DNA from: Kroppenstedtia guangzhouensis
Lineage (GTDB): Bacteria; Bacillota; Bacilli; Thermoactinomycetales; DSM-45169
Assembly: GCF_014637345.1 (NCBI RefSeq)
Contig: NZ_BMEX01000021.1
Location: 1 to 38,647 of the forward strand
Length of the DNA stretch: 38,647 nucleotides
Reading direction: 5' to 3'
The first letter of the stretch is position 1. Every line of letters begins with the position of its first letter. This document shows, piece by piece, positions 30,622 to 37,417 of this stretch. Under the pieces are notes generated by a model. That model was given only the letters and a program-made list of their open reading frames with translations. It was not told where the DNA came from and did no database searches. Both the position numbers and the translations under genes were made by a program.

Positions 30622-31936
30622 GTTTTGTTTCCAAATCCAATATTTTGTTATAGTTCCGCAGATAAAGGGACGGCACAGTGCCAACCATCCCCTCACGTTG
30701 CTTCGCCACGATGACTTCTAAGATGTTTTTCTGGTCACTGTCCGGGTTGTAATAGTCATCCCGATAAAGGAAAATAACGACATCTGCGTCTTGTTCGATA
30801 GAGCCGGATTCCCGAAGATCGGAAAGCATCGGGCGCTTGTTTTCCCTTTTTTCCACTTCTCGCGACAGTTGGGAAACTAAAATTACGGGGATGTCCAATT
30901 CATCGGCTAACAATTTTAATTCCCGTGTCATTTGCGAAATTTCTTGTACCCGGTTAGGGTTGGGTCGATCAGGGGTTAGCAACTGCAAGTGATCGATCAC
31001 AACAGCGCCTAATCCCCATTCCCTCTTCATTTTTCTGCATTGCGCCCGGATAATCGATGTACTAACGCTCGATTTATCTTTGATTTTAATCTTTGACTCG
31101 GATAATTCAGACAATGCCATGGTATACCTCTCCCACTCGTCAGGTTCTAGGCGCCCCTGTCTTAACCTCATTCCGTCGATATTCGCGATATTCGACACCA
31201 ACCTCAGTCCAACAGCCCTTTTTTTCATTTCTAGAGGATAAAAAGCAATCGGCGTTTTCTGATCCAGCCCAATCGCTTTGGTTAAGGACAAGGCGAAAGC
31301 TGATTTCCCGATAGATGAGCGCGCGCCGATAACAATTAACTGACCACCCTGTAACCCGGATGTCATCAGATCTAAACGTTTTAAACCCGTTCCCAATCCC
31401 AAAAGTTTATTCCCGTTATAATACATGTCCTCAACATGTTCATTCACTTCTACCATTACATCCGCAATATCGTCACCCTCGTCCTCTTCCATTCCTGATT
31501 CTGATATAGATGTCAGGGTTGCTGTTGCCTCTTGGATCGCATTATCAATCGTTTCCGGGTTGGTGGTGTTGCGAATAGAAAGAAGTTTCCCCGCCAAATC
31601 TGCGGCTTCCCGCGCCTTGCTATAGCGGATTATCCGACCCGCTGTTTTTTTCGTTTCGCTCGGGAAAGCGGACGCCAACCACTCTGACAGGTCGCTGATG
31701 GAAACCCCTACCTCCACTGCGTATGGAGCAATGTTAGAGAGGGTGATACTTTCCGCATCTTCCTTGAATAAGTCTAGGATTTTGTTGAATATTTCCCGGT
31801 AAGGCCGTACATAAAAATGCTCCGGTTTCAATTCCGGGATGTCATACATCTTTTCTGGGTCAGACAGAACAATCCCAATGATGCTTTGCTCATCGTTCGC
31901 GTATTGTTCAACCACCTGTTGATCCGTAAAATTCAT
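30617..31936 (-). CDS. dnaB: replicative DNA helicase, DnaB-like
   Basis: A 439-residue hexameric helicase. The N-terminal helical domain (about 1-150) is followed by the RecA-like domain with Walker A GARSSIGKSAFALSL, LQLLTP and VVIDHLQLL (Walker B region), and RELKLLADELDIPVILVSQLSREVEKR ... DLRESGSIEQDADVV. It unwinds the phage replication fork. ATG at 31936 with AAGGGGAATC upstream. It directly follows the DnaD-like organizer, which presumably loads it. Confidence 0.93.
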   Translation of the reverse strand: MNFTDQQVVEQYANDEQSIIGIVLSDPEKMYDIPELKPEHFYVRPYREIFNKILDLFKEDAESITLSNIAPYAVEVGVSISDLSEWLASAFPSETKKTAGRIIRYSKAREAADLAGKLLSIRNTTNPETIDNAIQEATATLTSISESGMEEDEGDDIADVMVEVNEHVEDMYYNGNKLLGLGTGLKRLDLMTSGLQGGQLIVIGARSSIGKSAFALSLTKAIGLDQKTPIAFYPLEMKKRAVGLRLVSNIANIDGMRLRQGRLEPDEWERYTMALSELSESKIKIKDKSSVSTSIIRAQCRKMKREWGLGAVVIDHLQLLTPDRPNPNRVQEISQMTRELKLLADELDIPVILVSQLSREVEKRENKRPMLSDLRESGSIEQDADVVIFLYRDDYYNPDSDQKNILEVIVAKQREGMVGTVPSLYLRNYNKILDLETKR

Positions 31937-31952
31937 CAAGCTGATTCCCCTT

Positions 31953-32717
31953 TCATCCAAACAGGGCATCTAAATATTTTTGGGTGTCATCTGCGCCTGG
32001 TGTGGTGTAAGATCTTTCTGTTATGTTCATCAAATTGTCTGGTGTGGGCTCTTCTTCTAAATAATCCTCAAAGCCTGAATTAAAGAAGGTTGAGCCATGT
32101 TTGATATATTGTTGCGGCGTTCCCTTCTGCTGAACCTCCGTTTTGTATCGATCCAACGCCGCCCGGAAATCTTCCTCTGATACCCCGTTTTTCCTGTGCC
32201 TTCGGTAGGCCACCCGCGCTTTCGCCTTCCCCTTTTTCTTCGGGTACTCTTGCCAAAGGTTTTCAAACTCTATATCATAGGGTGTAGAGGATTTCTTTTC
32301 GGGCGGCTCTTTGCCGTCCTTTTCCTTTTGTTTGGGTGCTGGTTCCGGTTTCGGCTCCGGCTGCTCTTTATCTTCCGGCATCCTCTGGTACTTTTCCCAG
32401 TTGGTTATGGTTATGATCCGCCCCCGGTTATTCGGCAGCGGCTCCCAATCAAGAAAGCCCCACCGTTTCAATTTAGTGAGGGTCGTTTTAATGTTTTGAA
32501 TGCTGACATCCTTTGCGCACTGATCTTCTATAGAATCAAGGGAGGTGACAAACTGGCCGGGCTGCACCTCGTGTATTTCCCCGCCATACTCCCACCGGTT
32601 CCCTTTGTGACTTGCCATCAACAGAAGGGTAATTGTTACATCTCGCTGTTTCGCGTTGAAATTCCGCCACATATCGCTTTTCAGGATCTTCCTATGTAAT
32701 TGAATCCATCCCTGCAT
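31953..32717 (-). CDS. replication organizer, DnaD/winged-helix type
   Basis: A 254-residue replisome organizer. Residues 1-115 form a winged-helix domain (WIQLHRKILKSDMWRNF, DVTITLLLMASHKGNRW, LDSIEDQCAKDVSIQNIKTTLTKLKRWGFLD). A Pro/Glu/Lys linker leads to a C-terminal domain, FENLWQEYPKKKGKAKARVAY ... GTPQQYIKHGSTFFNSGFEDYLE, typical of phage replication proteins that bind origin DNA and recruit the helicase. ATG after GGAGGGG; the attenuator-like hairpin lies just upstream. Confidence 0.85.
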   Translation of the reverse strand: MQGWIQLHRKILKSDMWRNFNAKQRDVTITLLLMASHKGNRWEYGGEIHEVQPGQFVTSLDSIEDQCAKDVSIQNIKTTLTKLKRWGFLDWEPLPNNRGRIITITNWEKYQRMPEDKEQPEPKPEPAPKQKEKDGKEPPEKKSSTPYDIEFENLWQEYPKKKGKAKARVAYRRHRKNGVSEEDFRAALDRYKTEVQQKGTPQQYIKHGSTFFNSGFEDYLEEEPTPDNLMNITERSYTTPGADDTQKYLDALFG

Positions 32718-32743
32718 GGTAGACCCCTCCTAAAAAAATAGCA

Positions 32744-32818
32744 GGCCTGGCATACCGAAGAAGGGGAGAACTCACCTCCTCAAATTGTATTTGTGAACCT
32801 ACATACTGGAGCCAGGCC
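32744..32818 (-). promoter_or_regulatory. possible transcription attenuator before the replication genes
   Basis: On the minus strand GGCCTGGC (32811-32818) can pair with GCCAGGCC (32744-32751), extended by AGC/GCU around a bulged U, and is followed by TGCTATTTTTTT. This makes a terminator-like structure ending 6 bases before the DnaD-like ribosome site. The loop contains other pairing segments, including GAGGAGGTGAG, so an alternative antiterminator fold is possible. Confidence 0.4.
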
Positions 32819-32862
32819 GCTTTGCAGAAGACCGGGATAGTGCCCGATCCTCTGAAAAGCGG

Positions 32863-32879
32863 GCGGGGAAACACCCCGC
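32863..32879 (-). terminator. terminator-like hairpin after ssb
   Basis: GCGGGG and CCCCGC with a 5-base loop, followed on the minus strand by CCGCTTTTC. It lies 8 bases downstream of the ssb stop codon. A weak terminator or transcript-processing hairpin. Confidence 0.5.
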
Positions 32880-32886
32880 ACCTGCT

Positions 32887-33294
32887 TCAGAATGGCAAGT
32901 CATCATCGTTGATCTCGATTGCTTTCCCGTCGTCAACGAATGGATCACGTCCGCCTCTGCCGCTCTTCTTCCTGTCCTCCTTCCAATCGATCACGTCCAC
33001 GTTGTCCACTTGGATCTCCGTCACCTTCACCTTGGTGCCGTCATCCTTCTCCCATGTCCGGGTTTCCAATCGACCGTCAACGCTGATGCGGCTCCCTTTT
33101 GCGGTGTGTTTGGCAATGAACTCCGCCGCCCCCCGCCACGCAACACAGTCAATGAAGTCCGCAGGGTAATCCCCGTTGGCATCCTTCCGGTTGCGCTGGC
33201 TGGCGATTGTGAAGTTTGCCACCGCTACCCCGGTGGGCGTATACCTCAATTCCGGATCTCTGACCAATCGTCCAATTCCCGTTGCTCTGATCAT
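32887..33294 (-). CDS. ssb: single-stranded DNA-binding protein
   Basis: A 135-residue SSB: OB fold with MIRATGIGRLVRDPELRYTP, VANFTIASQRNRKDANGDY, FIDCVAWRGAAEFIAKHTAKG and SRISVDGRLETRTWE, then a disordered linker and the acidic tip DDDLPF that contacts partner proteins. It coats ssDNA at the fork. ATG overlaps the previous stop (ATGA), with AAGGAGGAG upstream. Confidence 0.95.
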   Translation of the reverse strand: MIRATGIGRLVRDPELRYTPTGVAVANFTIASQRNRKDANGDYPADFIDCVAWRGAAEFIAKHTAKGSRISVDGRLETRTWEKDDGTKVKVTEIQVDNVDVIDWKEDRKKSGRGGRDPFVDDGKAIEINDDDLPF

Positions 33295-33479
33295 TTTGTC
33301 TCCTCCTTGTAAATAAGTGTGATTTTGTATTCCCCCGTTGCAACCTTTTCAAGTTCAAATTTCGGCTCCCACGGCGCTGTGGTGTAGGATCTTTCCCGAA
33401 ACACCATACTCCCGCCGTGTTCATGTAGTAGGGCAGCCAGAAACTTTTTTGCCTCATCATCGCTGATCCGTTCAGCCAT
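33291..33479 (-). CDS. 62-residue protein, unknown
   Basis: MAERISDDEAKKFLAALLHE ... beta-like C-terminus (KFELEKVATGEYKITLIYKEETK). ATG is eight bases after GGAGGG, overlapping the previous gene by 8 bases. No known domain. Confidence 0.65.
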   Translation of the reverse strand: MAERISDDEAKKFLAALLHEHGGSMVFRERSYTTAPWEPKFELEKVATGEYKITLIYKEETK

Positions 33480-33738
33480 CATTCCATCCCTCCTCCCGGC
33501 ACAGCTTTGGCTCACTCGGATACAGCCGCTCGCACAACCGGCTCTCCCAGTCCCCCGGGAGATGGTCAGCCGCCCACAACAGCATCCGCCGCCATGGTTG
33601 GGTGAAGAGGAAATACTCTGCGACAGGGTGAGAGATGGTTGTTTCCACCGCCCCCTCCCCGTCGCACTTCTCACAGAAGGTGAACAGGTTCCACTTGAAG
33701 TACCAGCCGTATCCTTGACACTTGGTGCACCGGATCAT
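33472..33738 (-). CDS. 88-residue zinc-binding protein, DnaJ zinc-finger-like
   Basis: MIRCTKCQGYGWYF and TFCEKCDGEGAV give two C-x-x-C-x-G-x-G repeats as in DnaJ zinc fingers, binding one zinc. The rest has several Trp (WRRMLLWAADHLPGDWESRL). ATG at 33738 follows GGAGGGGGCG with a spacing of about 10. Phage early proteins of this type are uncharacterised. Confidence 0.7.
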   Translation of the reverse strand: MIRCTKCQGYGWYFKWNLFTFCEKCDGEGAVETTISHPVAEYFLFTQPWRRMLLWAADHLPGDWESRLCERLYPSEPKLCREEGWNDG

Positions 33739-33739
33739 T

Positions 33740-33943
33740 TCAAAGCGCCGCCCCCTCCGCATACTCCTTTTGTTCCTGCGTCATCTTCTCCGGATCATAC
33801 GGAAGATCTATCGGGCCGTTATCATCAAGGATCTCCGTCAGGTTCATATACAGAACGCTTTCGATGTCCACACCTTCCTCAGCAATCCTCAACAGATCCC
33901 GAATACGTTCCAACCGGTCAAGGGCAATCTCCAATTCTGTCAT
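33740..33943 (-). CDS. 67-residue acidic protein, unknown
   Basis: Starts MTELEIALDRLERIRDLLRI; helical and acidic, ending MTQEQKEYAEGAAL. ATG overlaps the previous stop, with AGGAGGAGGG upstream. No domain seen. Confidence 0.65.
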   Translation of the reverse strand: MTELEIALDRLERIRDLLRIAEEGVDIESVLYMNLTEILDDNGPIDLPYDPEKMTQEQKEYAEGAAL

Positions 33944-34167
33944 TCTATTCCCTCCTCCTCCGCAACGCTTTCAATCAAAAGGTCCATAAACTCACCGGCG
34001 CATTTTTCCATGTAGTAGACAAAGCAAGCCAGGTCATCAATGTTGTCTACTTCCGGGAACACTTCCCGGAAACCACCTTCCCAAAAGTCTGCCGCTTTCC
34101 GTTCCATCTCCGGATTGTCCAGCATTTCCAGATCGTATTTGTTTGTGCTGATTAGGATCTTACCCAT
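33940..34167 (-). CDS. 75-residue acidic protein, unknown
   Basis: MGKILISTNKYDLEMLDNPE, then FWEGGFREVFPEVDN and a Cys/Tyr-containing helix (DLACFVYYMEKCAGEFMD). Two adjacent ATG codons follow GGAGGCGGA; I use the second, at 34167. It overlaps the next gene by 4 bases. Unknown function. Confidence 0.65.
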   Translation of the reverse strand: MGKILISTNKYDLEMLDNPEMERKAADFWEGGFREVFPEVDNIDDLACFVYYMEKCAGEFMDLLIESVAEEEGIE

Positions 34168-34184
34168 CATTCCATTCCGCCTCC

Positions 34185-34259
34185 TTAGCGGTCCCGCCAC
34201 TTTTGGGAAGGGTATGTCTCGTCAATCGCTCTCTTCATCCGCTCGATCCATTCCACCAC
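34185..34259 (-). CDS. 24-residue peptide
   Basis: GTG start with AAGGAG upstream (7 bases) gives MVEWIERMKRAIDETYPSQK and ends WRDR. It is tightly placed before the next small gene, whose ribosome site begins at its stop. Very short, so moderate support. Confidence 0.45.
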   Translation of the reverse strand: MVEWIERMKRAIDETYPSQKWRDR

Positions 34260-34325
34260 TCATCCGCTCCTTTTTGGTTTTGATAATGCGCCGCGGTTGT
34301 GGTCCCGGCGTGGCCCGTGGTATAA

Positions 34326-34490
34326 TCAAGAGACCAGTTTTTTCTTGAGGAACGTAATTTCCTCCTCCCTCCACGAAATTTCCTCGTGGAGGGTTTTTCT
34401 TTTTTCTGGGTCAGTCTCCCATGCCAACCGGCAACGGGCCTCCTCGATCCGTTTCCAGTGAGATTCAATCCATTCCGTCGGGCTGATCAT
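34326..34490 (-). CDS. 54-residue helical protein, unknown
   Basis: ATG at 34490, eight bases after GGGGG, gives MISPTEWIESHWKRIEEARC ... EEEITFLKKKLVS. It overlaps the stop of the previous small gene (ATGA). An upstream in-frame ATG at 34565 would overlap that gene entirely and lacks a site. Confidence 0.6.
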   Translation of the reverse strand: MISPTEWIESHWKRIEEARCRLAWETDPEKRKTLHEEISWREEEITFLKKKLVS

Positions 34491-34585
34491 CCGGCATTCC
34501 CCCTTTTGGTTTGAGTTGCTACCCACAGCAACCTCATCCGTTCCGCCTGACTGAGCCCCAACCATTCACGCGGTTTGATTTTCAC
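34487..34585 (-). CDS. 32-residue peptide
   Basis: GTG start seven bases after GGAGG, overlapping the stop of the ERF gene (GTGA), and its own stop overlaps the next ATG. It begins MKIKPREWLGLSQAERMRLL. It is chained to both neighbours. Confidence 0.55.
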   Translation of the reverse strand: MKIKPREWLGLSQAERMRLLWVATQTKRGNAG

Positions 34586-35265
34586 TTTACAACCTCCTTC
34601 AGTTCCGAAGCTTCCGTGGCCTGCAAGGTCTCGATCAGGTGACGGGCTTCTTTGGTTGTGAGTTCCTTTGTGCTCTCCTTGCCCGTGAGCCGTTTGACCA
34701 GAGCCTTGATTTCGTCCTGATCCAACCCTTTGTCTTCGGCGATGGCAAAAATAAATCTCCGCTGCTTTTCCGATGCCAGACCGGTCGGCTTTTTTTGTTG
34801 TGTCGATTGCTGGCCACCCTGCCCCTGTGGTTTCTTCCGTGCCGGGGATTGTTTCCGGTTCCCGCCCCCATTGGATGCCGCTTCCCCATCGTCGTCATCC
34901 CCGGTGTTCAGGCTGAGGAAGGAAGTGAGGGAGTATCGGCGAGCGTATGTAACCGCCGACCCGATCCCTTGGGCGTCCTGCTTCTGTGGCTTCAGTGTCA
35001 GAACCGGCGATTCCATCCACTGCCCCGAAGTGTGATAGATCCGGGTTGTCATCTGGATCTCTCCGGCTTCCGTGTTGGTCGGGAGCTGGAGGATGAACAG
35101 TCCGTGTGTGGCCAGGATGGGCCGAATCTCCTCGATGATTTGATCTATGGTTGCGTACCGGTTCTTCAAATGTGGGTTGGTTCCGTCCTTGGTGATCCGG
35201 CCGACTTCCGAATGAAAGCCGACCAGAGCTTTGCAGATTTCCACAATGTTCTCGCTCGTTTTCAC
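34582..35265 (-). CDS. erf: ERF family single-strand annealing recombinase
   Basis: A 227-residue protein of the ERF superfamily, which anneals ssDNA and promotes phage recombination and repair. Characteristic: VGRITKDGTNPHLKNRYATIDQI, EEIRPILATHGLFILQLP, TLKPQKQDAQGIGSAVTYARRYSLTSFLSL (the G-x-x-x-T/S-YARRY-x-L core), then a Pro/Gln/Gly linker and a helical C-terminus (KQRRFIFAIAEDKGLDQDE). GTG at 35265, preceded by GAGGGG. It lies near SSB, its usual partner. Confidence 0.92.
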   Translation of the reverse strand: MKTSENIVEICKALVGFHSEVGRITKDGTNPHLKNRYATIDQIIEEIRPILATHGLFILQLPTNTEAGEIQMTTRIYHTSGQWMESPVLTLKPQKQDAQGIGSAVTYARRYSLTSFLSLNTGDDDDGEAASNGGGNRKQSPARKKPQGQGGQQSTQQKKPTGLASEKQRRFIFAIAEDKGLDQDEIKALVKRLTGKESTKELTTKEARHLIETLQATEASELKEVVK

Positions 35266-35267
35266 CC

Positions 35268-35477
35268 TCACTCACCCCTCAATAGGTTTCTGAATCCGGT
35301 GCACTGGACCCGGATTGGGAACCGCGACCGGTTGTCCTTCACGATGAAACCCGGAAAGCTCGGGTCGTACTTCTCATGGCATCCCCGGCAGTGGTAGTAG
35401 CTCCGATCCAGGCCACCCACCACCCCAGAATCAGGAACAAAATCAACAGGAACTTTGCAATCAGGACAGAGTTTCAT
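35268..35477 (-). CDS. 69-residue zinc-ribbon protein
   Basis: Two C-x-x-C pairs (LCPDCKVP and YHCRGCHEKYD) indicate a zinc ribbon. ATG is seven bases after GGAGTG. It lies before the ERF gene. The role is unknown; early phage proteins of this sort may bind DNA or RNA polymerase. Confidence 0.7.
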   Translation of the reverse strand: MKLCPDCKVPVDFVPDSGVVGGLDRSYYHCRGCHEKYDPSFPGFIVKDNRSRFPIRVQCTGFRNLLRGE

Positions 35478-35590
35478 TCTTCTTCACTCCTTTTTGAATC
35501 CCAGACAAGTTCTAACCAGTTCAGTCTTTCCTCCAACTCTTCGGCGCTCAGTGCGTCTTCAATCTCGGGTGGTGGTGGCATCCAACTCAT
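35474..35590 (-). CDS. 38-residue acidic peptide
   Basis: ATG after GGAGGGATGAAAT, giving MSWMPPPPEIEDALSAEELE and an acidic end. Its stop overlaps the zinc-ribbon gene's start (ATGA). The function is unknown. Confidence 0.55.
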   Translation of the reverse strand: MSWMPPPPEIEDALSAEELEERLNWLELVWDSKRSEEE

Positions 35591-35625
35591 ATTTCATCCC
35601 TCCGTTTGGGCGTTGTGTTGGTCTG

Positions 35626-35760
35626 TCATTCGCCCGGACCGTCCGCCCATTTCTGGGTGAACCGTCCCGGCGCATGAATGCCGGTTGCCTTCCCCTGATC
35701 CATTCCGCCGTTAGTCCGCCAATGCGTCCCGCTCTCCCCTGTGGGGATCATCGCGCTCAT
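35626..35760 (-). CDS. possible 44-residue protein
   Basis: A frame from ATG 35760 (MSAMIPTGESGTHWRTNGG) to 35626, with a weak GCGGAG upstream. An overlapping frame from ATG at about 35776 (MKPRGAEPHERDDPHRGERD) competes. The stretch between 35590 and the excisionase gene probably holds one of these two; I cannot decide which. Confidence 0.35.
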   Translation of the reverse strand: MSAMIPTGESGTHWRTNGGMDQGKATGIHAPGRFTQKWADGPGE

Positions 35761-35827
35761 GAGGCTCCGCGCCTCTTGGCTTCATGAATCAGGTTCCGCG
35801 CTCTTCAGTTATCAAGGTGCGTCATGG

Positions 35828-36076
35828 TCATTCAGCCTGTTGGTTGATCCATTCCTCTAGCTTCTGCCGGGGGATCATCACCCGGCCACCGATCTTGACT
35901 GAAGGGAAATCTTTTTGCCGTGCCAACTCATACACTTTCGATTTGCTCATCTGCAACTTGTCAGCCGCCTGCTTCACGGTGTAGACCAAAGGCTCATCAT
36001 TCTTTACTAGCTGTATTATTTTAGACAAAAATTGATACTCTGGGGATTGATCTTGGGTATTAAAAAAGGCGTCCAC
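35828..36076 (-). CDS. xis: excisionase/MerR-like HTH protein
   Basis: An 82-residue protein with a C-terminal HTH_17-type winged helix: YTVKQAADKLQMSKSKVYELARQKDFPSVKIGGRVMIPRQKLEEW. Such proteins bind DNA as excisionases or early regulators. GTG at 36076 is seven bases after GGAGG. It is the first gene of the leftward early transcript, directly under the repressor-controlled promoter. Confidence 0.8.
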   Translation of the reverse strand: MDAFFNTQDQSPEYQFLSKIIQLVKNDEPLVYTVKQAADKLQMSKSKVYELARQKDFPSVKIGGRVMIPRQKLEEWINQQAE

Positions 36077-36120
36077 TGAAGCACCTCCAATTTCCAATTT
36101 CAAAATTTAGCTTCGATACC

Positions 36121-36149
36121 ATCATAATTACTCTGAGTAATGATGTCAA
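36121..36149 (-). promoter_or_regulatory. early lytic promoter with palindromic operator in its spacer
   Basis: Minus strand TTGACA (36144-36149), exactly 17 bases, TATGAT (36121-36126). The spacer holds the 15-bp palindrome ATTACTCTGAGTAAT (36127-36141), which a repressor dimer would bind, blocking both boxes. It faces the excisionase gene and starts the early operon. Confidence 0.85.
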
Positions 36150-36250
36150 CCCCCAAAATGAAAAAAATAATACAATAAGCAACGTTCCAGATTTAAACCG
36201 TTTTTGAATACAATGTGCCATATCAGGGTATAAAAGGATAGAAACAAACA

Positions 36251-36265
36251 CTCAGTGTAATGTTT
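36251..36265. promoter_or_regulatory. operator site between divergent promoters
   Basis: CTCAGTGTAATGTTT matches the operator family. It is 13 bases upstream of the -35 box of the repressor promoter and about 100 bases from the early lytic promoter. Confidence 0.6.
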
Positions 36266-36277
36266 GGACAAAAAACC

Positions 36278-36305
36278 TTGCGCAAAGTAATGATTTAGAT
36301 ATAAT
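36278..36305 (+). promoter_or_regulatory. repressor gene promoter
   Basis: TTGCGC (36278-36283), a 16-base spacer, TATAAT (36300-36305). The operator-like AAAGTAATGATTT lies in the spacer, suggesting autoregulation of the repressor. The transcript has a leader of about 75 bases before the ATG at 36387. Confidence 0.75.
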
Positions 36306-36386
36306 AGGTATGGGATTCATTGATAGTTACTTTCAATTATTCAACATAAACCTTATGAAAAAACCTTACGAAAAGTGGGAGGAACA

Positions 36387-36740
36387 ATGAACGCTGAAGA
36401 GAAAAGAGAGTTTGGAGACCGCTTGCGCCGTCTGCGTAGGGAAAAAAAGATGAGCGCCAGAGATTTGGCTCGATCGATCGGAGCAGCGGAAAGCTCGATC
36501 ATTCATTATGAAAACGGAACCAGGGAACCCAGCATGGAAAGGCTCGTTGCACTTTCCAAGCGACTGGACGTACCGATTGACTACTTGATCAGCGATTCTC
36601 CAAGCGAGTACAAAAACATGCGCCGAATCTTGGAATCAATGGACCTGACATATGACGGGAAAAAGCTGACAAAAGAACAGATCGAACAACTGAAAAAATT
36701 TCTCCTCTTTTTGATCCATTCCGAAGAGAAGGAAAATTAA
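36387..36740 (+). CDS. phage repressor, XRE family HTH
   Basis: A 117-residue protein. The N-terminal HTH (residues about 10-65: FGDRLRRLRREKKMSARDL, ARSIGAAESSIIHYENGTRE) is that of XRE/cI repressors. The C-terminal half (LTYDGKKLTKEQIEQLKKFL) is a short helical dimer region like small Bacillus phage repressors (ImmR/SinR type). There is no LexA-like peptidase domain, so release from lysogeny needs an antirepressor, a metalloprotease or another route. ATG follows GGGAGG. It faces the early promoter and probably binds the CTCAGAGTAATG-type sites. Confidence 0.9.
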   Translation: MNAEEKREFGDRLRRLRREKKMSARDLARSIGAAESSIIHYENGTREPSMERLVALSKRLDVPIDYLISDSPSEYKNMRRILESMDLTYDGKKLTKEQIEQLKKFLLFLIHSEEKEN

Positions 36741-36742
36741 AG

Positions 36743-36761
36743 GCCGCCCACTATTGGCGGC
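36743..36761. terminator. bidirectional hairpin between convergent genes
   Basis: GCCGCC and GGCGGC around a 7-base loop, with TCTTGCTTTT after it on the plus strand and CTTTAATTTT on the minus strand. It lies between the repressor and the convergent 54-residue gene and may terminate both. Confidence 0.55.
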
Positions 36762-36915
36762 TCTTGCTTTTGAATTTGACAAAGTATTTTCTTGCCTCTT
36801 CCTCTGATCCCCCCCTGTCTATATATGCTTCGATGACATCAAGGATTTCCCCGGTCTCCCTCATCTGATATTTCAGAAGAACATACGCCAAGAGGTCAGC
36901 CGTGAATTTGTCCAC
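36751..36915 (-). CDS. 54-residue protein, convergent to the repressor gene
   Basis: GTG start after GAGGAGGGG. It begins MDKFTADLLAYVLLKYQMRE and ends KYFVKFKSKSRQ; helical with a basic tail. It has its own operator-controlled promoter (36951-36980), so it is repressed with the other lytic genes. Antirepressor or regulator of integration are possible roles; both are inference. Confidence 0.65.
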   Translation of the reverse strand: MDKFTADLLAYVLLKYQMRETGEILDVIEAYIDRGGSEEEARKYFVKFKSKSRQ

Positions 36916-36950
36916 TAAATCCCCTCCTCATATGTAGAAGACCCGGAATC

Positions 36951-37000
36951 ATTATACAGAGTAATGTTTTCGCTCGTCAACACTCCTCAGAGTAATGTTC
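36951..37000 (-). promoter_or_regulatory. sigma-A promoter with two operators
   Basis: On the minus strand TTGACG (36975-36980), 18 bases, TATAAT (36951-36956). One operator (CAGAGTAATGTTTT on the plus strand) overlaps the spacer and -10; the second, CTCAGAGTAATGTTC at 36986-37000, lies just upstream of the -35 box. Confidence 0.75.
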
Positions 37001-37063
37001 AATGAGATACCTATAAATTTATTCGTAATCAACACGGTTTTTTGTGTCATTTTTTTGGGTCAG

Positions 37064-37140
37064 ATGACCATTTATATATTCTTTTCTTTCTTTACATTAT
37101 TGATAGTTGTTAGTTGTTTGTTAGTAGTTTGTTCGTTCCC
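37064..37140 (+). repeat. dispersed repeat, copy B
   Basis: A degenerate second copy of the element at 23323-23392. It has TGACCATTTATAT, TTCTTT, TTGATAG, then GTTAG and TTGTTTGTTAG units, and continues with more TTGTTAG-like units to about 37250. Function unknown. Confidence 0.65.
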
Positions 37141-37217
37141 TTGTTAGCTGGATTGTTGCGTATTGGCTGTAACCGTTGATGTATCAAGGGTTTTGGTTTG
37201 TTGATTTGCTTGTTAGT

Positions 37218-37259
37218 CTGCTTGTTGAAAATCAGCGATTTTTGAAAACTAACAAGCAG
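37218..37259. other. two-tier stem-loop
   Basis: CTGCTTGTT (37218-37226) pairs with AACAAGCAG (37251-37259), and inside it AAAATC (37228-37233) pairs with GATTTT (37237-37242). It lies between copy B and the integrase promoter. Candidate for a recombination or replication site, or a transcript structure. Confidence 0.5.
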
Positions 37260-37354
37260 GTCATTGCCCCTCTCACCCCCCCTTGAAATAGAACTGCTGT
37301 TCGTGCTGATATTTGTATTATAGCACATAGACCGAAGGTTTGGAATAGCCTATA

Positions 37355-37384
37355 TTGACGCTGTGTAATGATTCCGGATATAAT
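37355..37384 (+). promoter_or_regulatory. integrase promoter with operators
   Basis: TTGACG (37355-37360), 18 bases, TATAAT (37379-37384). CTGTGTAAT (37361-37369) in the spacer and ATTACACAG after the -10 form a perfect 9-bp inverted pair around it. Such placement would let the repressor shut integrase down. Confidence 0.75.
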
Positions 37385-37417
37385 CGATTACACAGAGAAA
37401 TGTATGGAGGTGGTGGC

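Larger units (their letters stand above)
36916..37354. other. gene-free region with promoter, repeats and stem-loop
   Basis: No credible gene is present. It contains the minus-strand promoter at 36951-36980, a second operator at 36986-37000, copy B of the dispersed repeat (37064-37140) and the stem-loop at 37218-37259. AT-rich content near the integrase promoter would suit regulatory or recombination sites. Confidence 0.6.

Noticed and set aside
34639-35397. A 252-codon plus-strand frame opposite the ERF gene
   Set aside because: The opposite strand has the conserved ERF core; this frame lacks a site and recognisable features.
37110-37328. A 72-codon minus-strand frame through the GTTAG repeats
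   Set aside because: No ribosome site; composition simply reflects the repeat DNA.
37355-37417. An integrase start at the upstream TTG
   Set aside because: That TTG is the -35 box of the promoter; the ATG at 37418 has GGAGG at the right distance.
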